DNA of 6,378 bases from Flavobacteriaceae bacterium (GTDB taxonomy: Bacteria; Bacteroidota; Bacteroidia; Flavobacteriales; Flavobacteriaceae): assembly GCA_030618945.1 (NCBI GenBank), contig JAUXCI010000149.1, forward strand, positions 1-6,378, written 5' to 3'. The translations under genes and the position numbers were made by a program. The notes under the pieces were generated by a model. The model was not told where the DNA came from. It saw only the letters and a program-made list of their open reading frames with translations, and made no database searches. The stretch's first letter is position 1. The number at the start of each line of letters is the position of its first letter. Shown here piece after piece: positions 5,100 to 6,378 of this stretch.

Positions 5100-6378
5100 G
5101 CTTTTCTTTTCTTATTCCAACTCATTAGGATATAAAATGGAATCCCTAATAGCAACAACAAGGTACCATAAAAAACCGTTGGCTGTCCAGACCCAAATAT
5201 CGCCCAGAGAGAATAAGAAATACCTAAACATGCAAGGATAACGGCTTTCCCTCTTCCCGGCAAATGGAATCGATGTTCAATAATTACAAGGGCATATGAG
5301 GCCGAAGTAAACAAATAAGGGACCAAGGCGGTAAACGTTGACAGCAAAACAATAATTTCAAATTGATCCACCAGACTTTCCGAAAAGTTCATTAACATTA
5401 TAGCTGAAGTCAGCAGGCTCCCAATAACGATTGCCACTGCCGGCGCACCTTTGGAGTTTTCTCTTTTAAAAATTCTGGGAAACAGCTTGTCTCTTGCGGT
5501 TGCCATTGGAATTTGTCCTGAGATCAAGATCCAGCCATTCAAAGCTCCTATAGCCGATACAGCGGCGCCGGCAGCAACAAAATATCCGGCGAATTCTCCT
5601 CCCATCAACTTTGATGCTTCTGCAAAAGGAGCCGGAGAATTTTTTAAAACCTCAACTGGAAGGAGCCCGAAAAGAACAATGGTACTAAAAATATACACTA
5701 AGGTAGTTATAATGGTTCCCAACATCGTAGCCTTGGATACCGTTTTTTCAGGGTTTTTAATGTTTTCGGCTGGAATTGTGGCGGACTCCATCCCAAGAAA
5801 AGCATATAAGGTCAAGGTAGCAACCAAAGGTATCGTACTTATGTTGCTCTCTCCAGATATATTAAAATCAGGGAAATTATTGATGTCAAACATAAAGGCT
5901 CCGACTAGAATGACAAGTACCAGGGGTAACAATTTAATGACCGTTGTTATCACCTGAATTCTGCCAGATTCTTTGACCCCTCTTGTATTAATCCAGGAAA
6001 AAAACCAAATGAAGCACAAACCAACTATTACCGATAATAACTTATTGGTTTCTAAAACAGGGAACAAAAAACTTAAGGCACCAATAATGGCTATAACAAT
6101 GGCGGCGTTACCAACCCATATGCATATCCAATAACCCCAGGCCACCAGAAAGGCAATAAAATCACCAAAGCCTTCTCTTGTATAGGTATAAGGACCCCCA
6201 CTTTTATTGACTATAATCTTGCTGAAATTTCCAAATATTTTTGCTAAAACCAGGGCTCCAAGGGCCGACAATATCCAGCCAACAATGGTGATACTTCCAT
6301 ATCCGGCAAGTGTTGCAGGCAGGACATAAATCCCTGCGCCAATCATATTGCCCACCACCAAAGAAGTAGCTGTTATCA
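5096..6378 (-). CDS. AdiC-like APC-family amino acid permease (N-terminus outside window)
   Basis: This is an inner-membrane carrier of the amino acid-polyamine-organocation (APC) superfamily, basic amino acid/polyamine antiporter type. 426 residues are visible, counting the first complete codon (6376-6374) as residue 1. The frame is open to the window edge, and the start, probably some ten codons further on, is not seen. Motifs are GNMIGAG (9-15) in helix 1, YW and GN (82-83, 89-90), TLYAFLGMES (188-197) and NGWILISGQ (280-288). About 11-12 membrane segments occur, ending in the basic tail NKKRKA. Compared with E. coli AdiC from memory, the motifs align almost without gaps: Tyr82, Asn90, Glu197, Trp282 and Ser346 match substrate- or gate-site residues Tyr93, Asn101, Glu208, Trp293 and Ser357, while Trp202 becomes Tyr191 and Ser26 becomes Ala14. 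The stop TGA overlaps the hydrolase ATG, so both share one transcript whose promoter lies outside. Substrate (arginine-like) is inferred. Confidence 0.88.
   Translation of the reverse strand, partial: ITATSLVVGNMIGAGIYVLPATLAGYGSITIVGWILSALGALVLAKIFGNFSKIIVNKSGGPYTYTREGFGDFIAFLVAWGYWICIWVGNAAIVIAIIGALSFLFPVLETNKLLSVIVGLCFIWFFSWINTRGVKESGRIQVITTVIKLLPLVLVILVGAFMFDINNFPDFNISGESNISTIPLVATLTLYAFLGMESATIPAENIKNPEKTVSKATMLGTIITTLVYIFSTIVLFGLLPVEVLKNSPAPFAEASKLMGGEFAGYFVAAGAAVSAIGALNGWILISGQIPMATARDKLFPRIFKRENSKGAPAVAIVIGSLLTSAIMLMNFSESLVDQFEIIVLLSTFTALVPYLFTSASYALVIIEHRFHLPGRGKAVILACLGISYSLWAIFGSGQPTVFYGTLLLLLGIPFYILMSWNKKRKA

Noticed and set aside
5451..5957. 168-codon plus-strand frame opposite the permease gene
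   Set aside because: It lies wholly antisense to a well-supported APC permease and has no recognisable domain; it is a shadow of the membrane protein's codon bias.
6359..6361. TTG as the start codon of the permease
   Set aside because: The frame stays open upstream to the window edge (residues ITATS before this codon), and the GNMIGAG helix-1 motif normally has residues before it, so this TTG is an internal leucine.

Overview
The window looks like chromosomal DNA from a Bacteroidota bacterium, most likely of the class Flavobacteriia. The evidence is an AT-rich base composition, start codons preceded by A-rich stretches rather than clear Shine-Dalgarno sequences, and a promoter close to the Bacteroidota -7 consensus TAnnTTTG (TACCTTTG in front of era). 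The gene set is Era, Mpl, an NhaC-type carrier, an APC permease and a guanidino-group hydrolase. I see no insertion sequence, phage gene, tRNA, rRNA or CRISPR array.

Layout. Bases 1-269 are non-coding leader DNA holding two tandem copies of an ~80-base element with a 22-base identical core, lying in front of a plus-strand NhaC-family transporter (270-1751). After a 113-base gap carrying a recognisable promoter comes era (1865-2746, plus strand). The next base begins the stop codon of mpl, which runs on the minus strand (4099-2747), so era and mpl converge with no spacer. Upstream of mpl is a 118-base gap with its probable promoter. Beyond it lies a two-gene minus-strand operon read from the right edge: an AdiC-like APC permease cut by the window end (6378-5096), and a DDAH/arginine-deiminase-superfamily hydrolase (5099-4218) coupled to it by an ATGA stop/start overlap.

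How the genes work together. Era (30S ribosome maturation) and Mpl (murein tripeptide recycling) are housekeeping genes with separate promoters. The permease and hydrolase look like one pathway: the permease keeps most of the arginine/agmatine-site residues of AdiC as I recall them, and the enzyme belongs to a family that hydrolyses guanidino groups. A guanidino compound such as arginine, a methylarginine or agmatine is therefore a reasonable inferred substrate. The NhaC-type carrier exchanges or co-transports Na+ with H+ or an organic substrate that cannot be read from sequence.

The most interesting signal is the duplicated element at 17-96 and 106-183. It has a strictly conserved core, variable flanks, and short pairings that compete with each other. 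It resembles a tandem cis-regulatory RNA or a pair of operators, and I do not recognise it as a known family.
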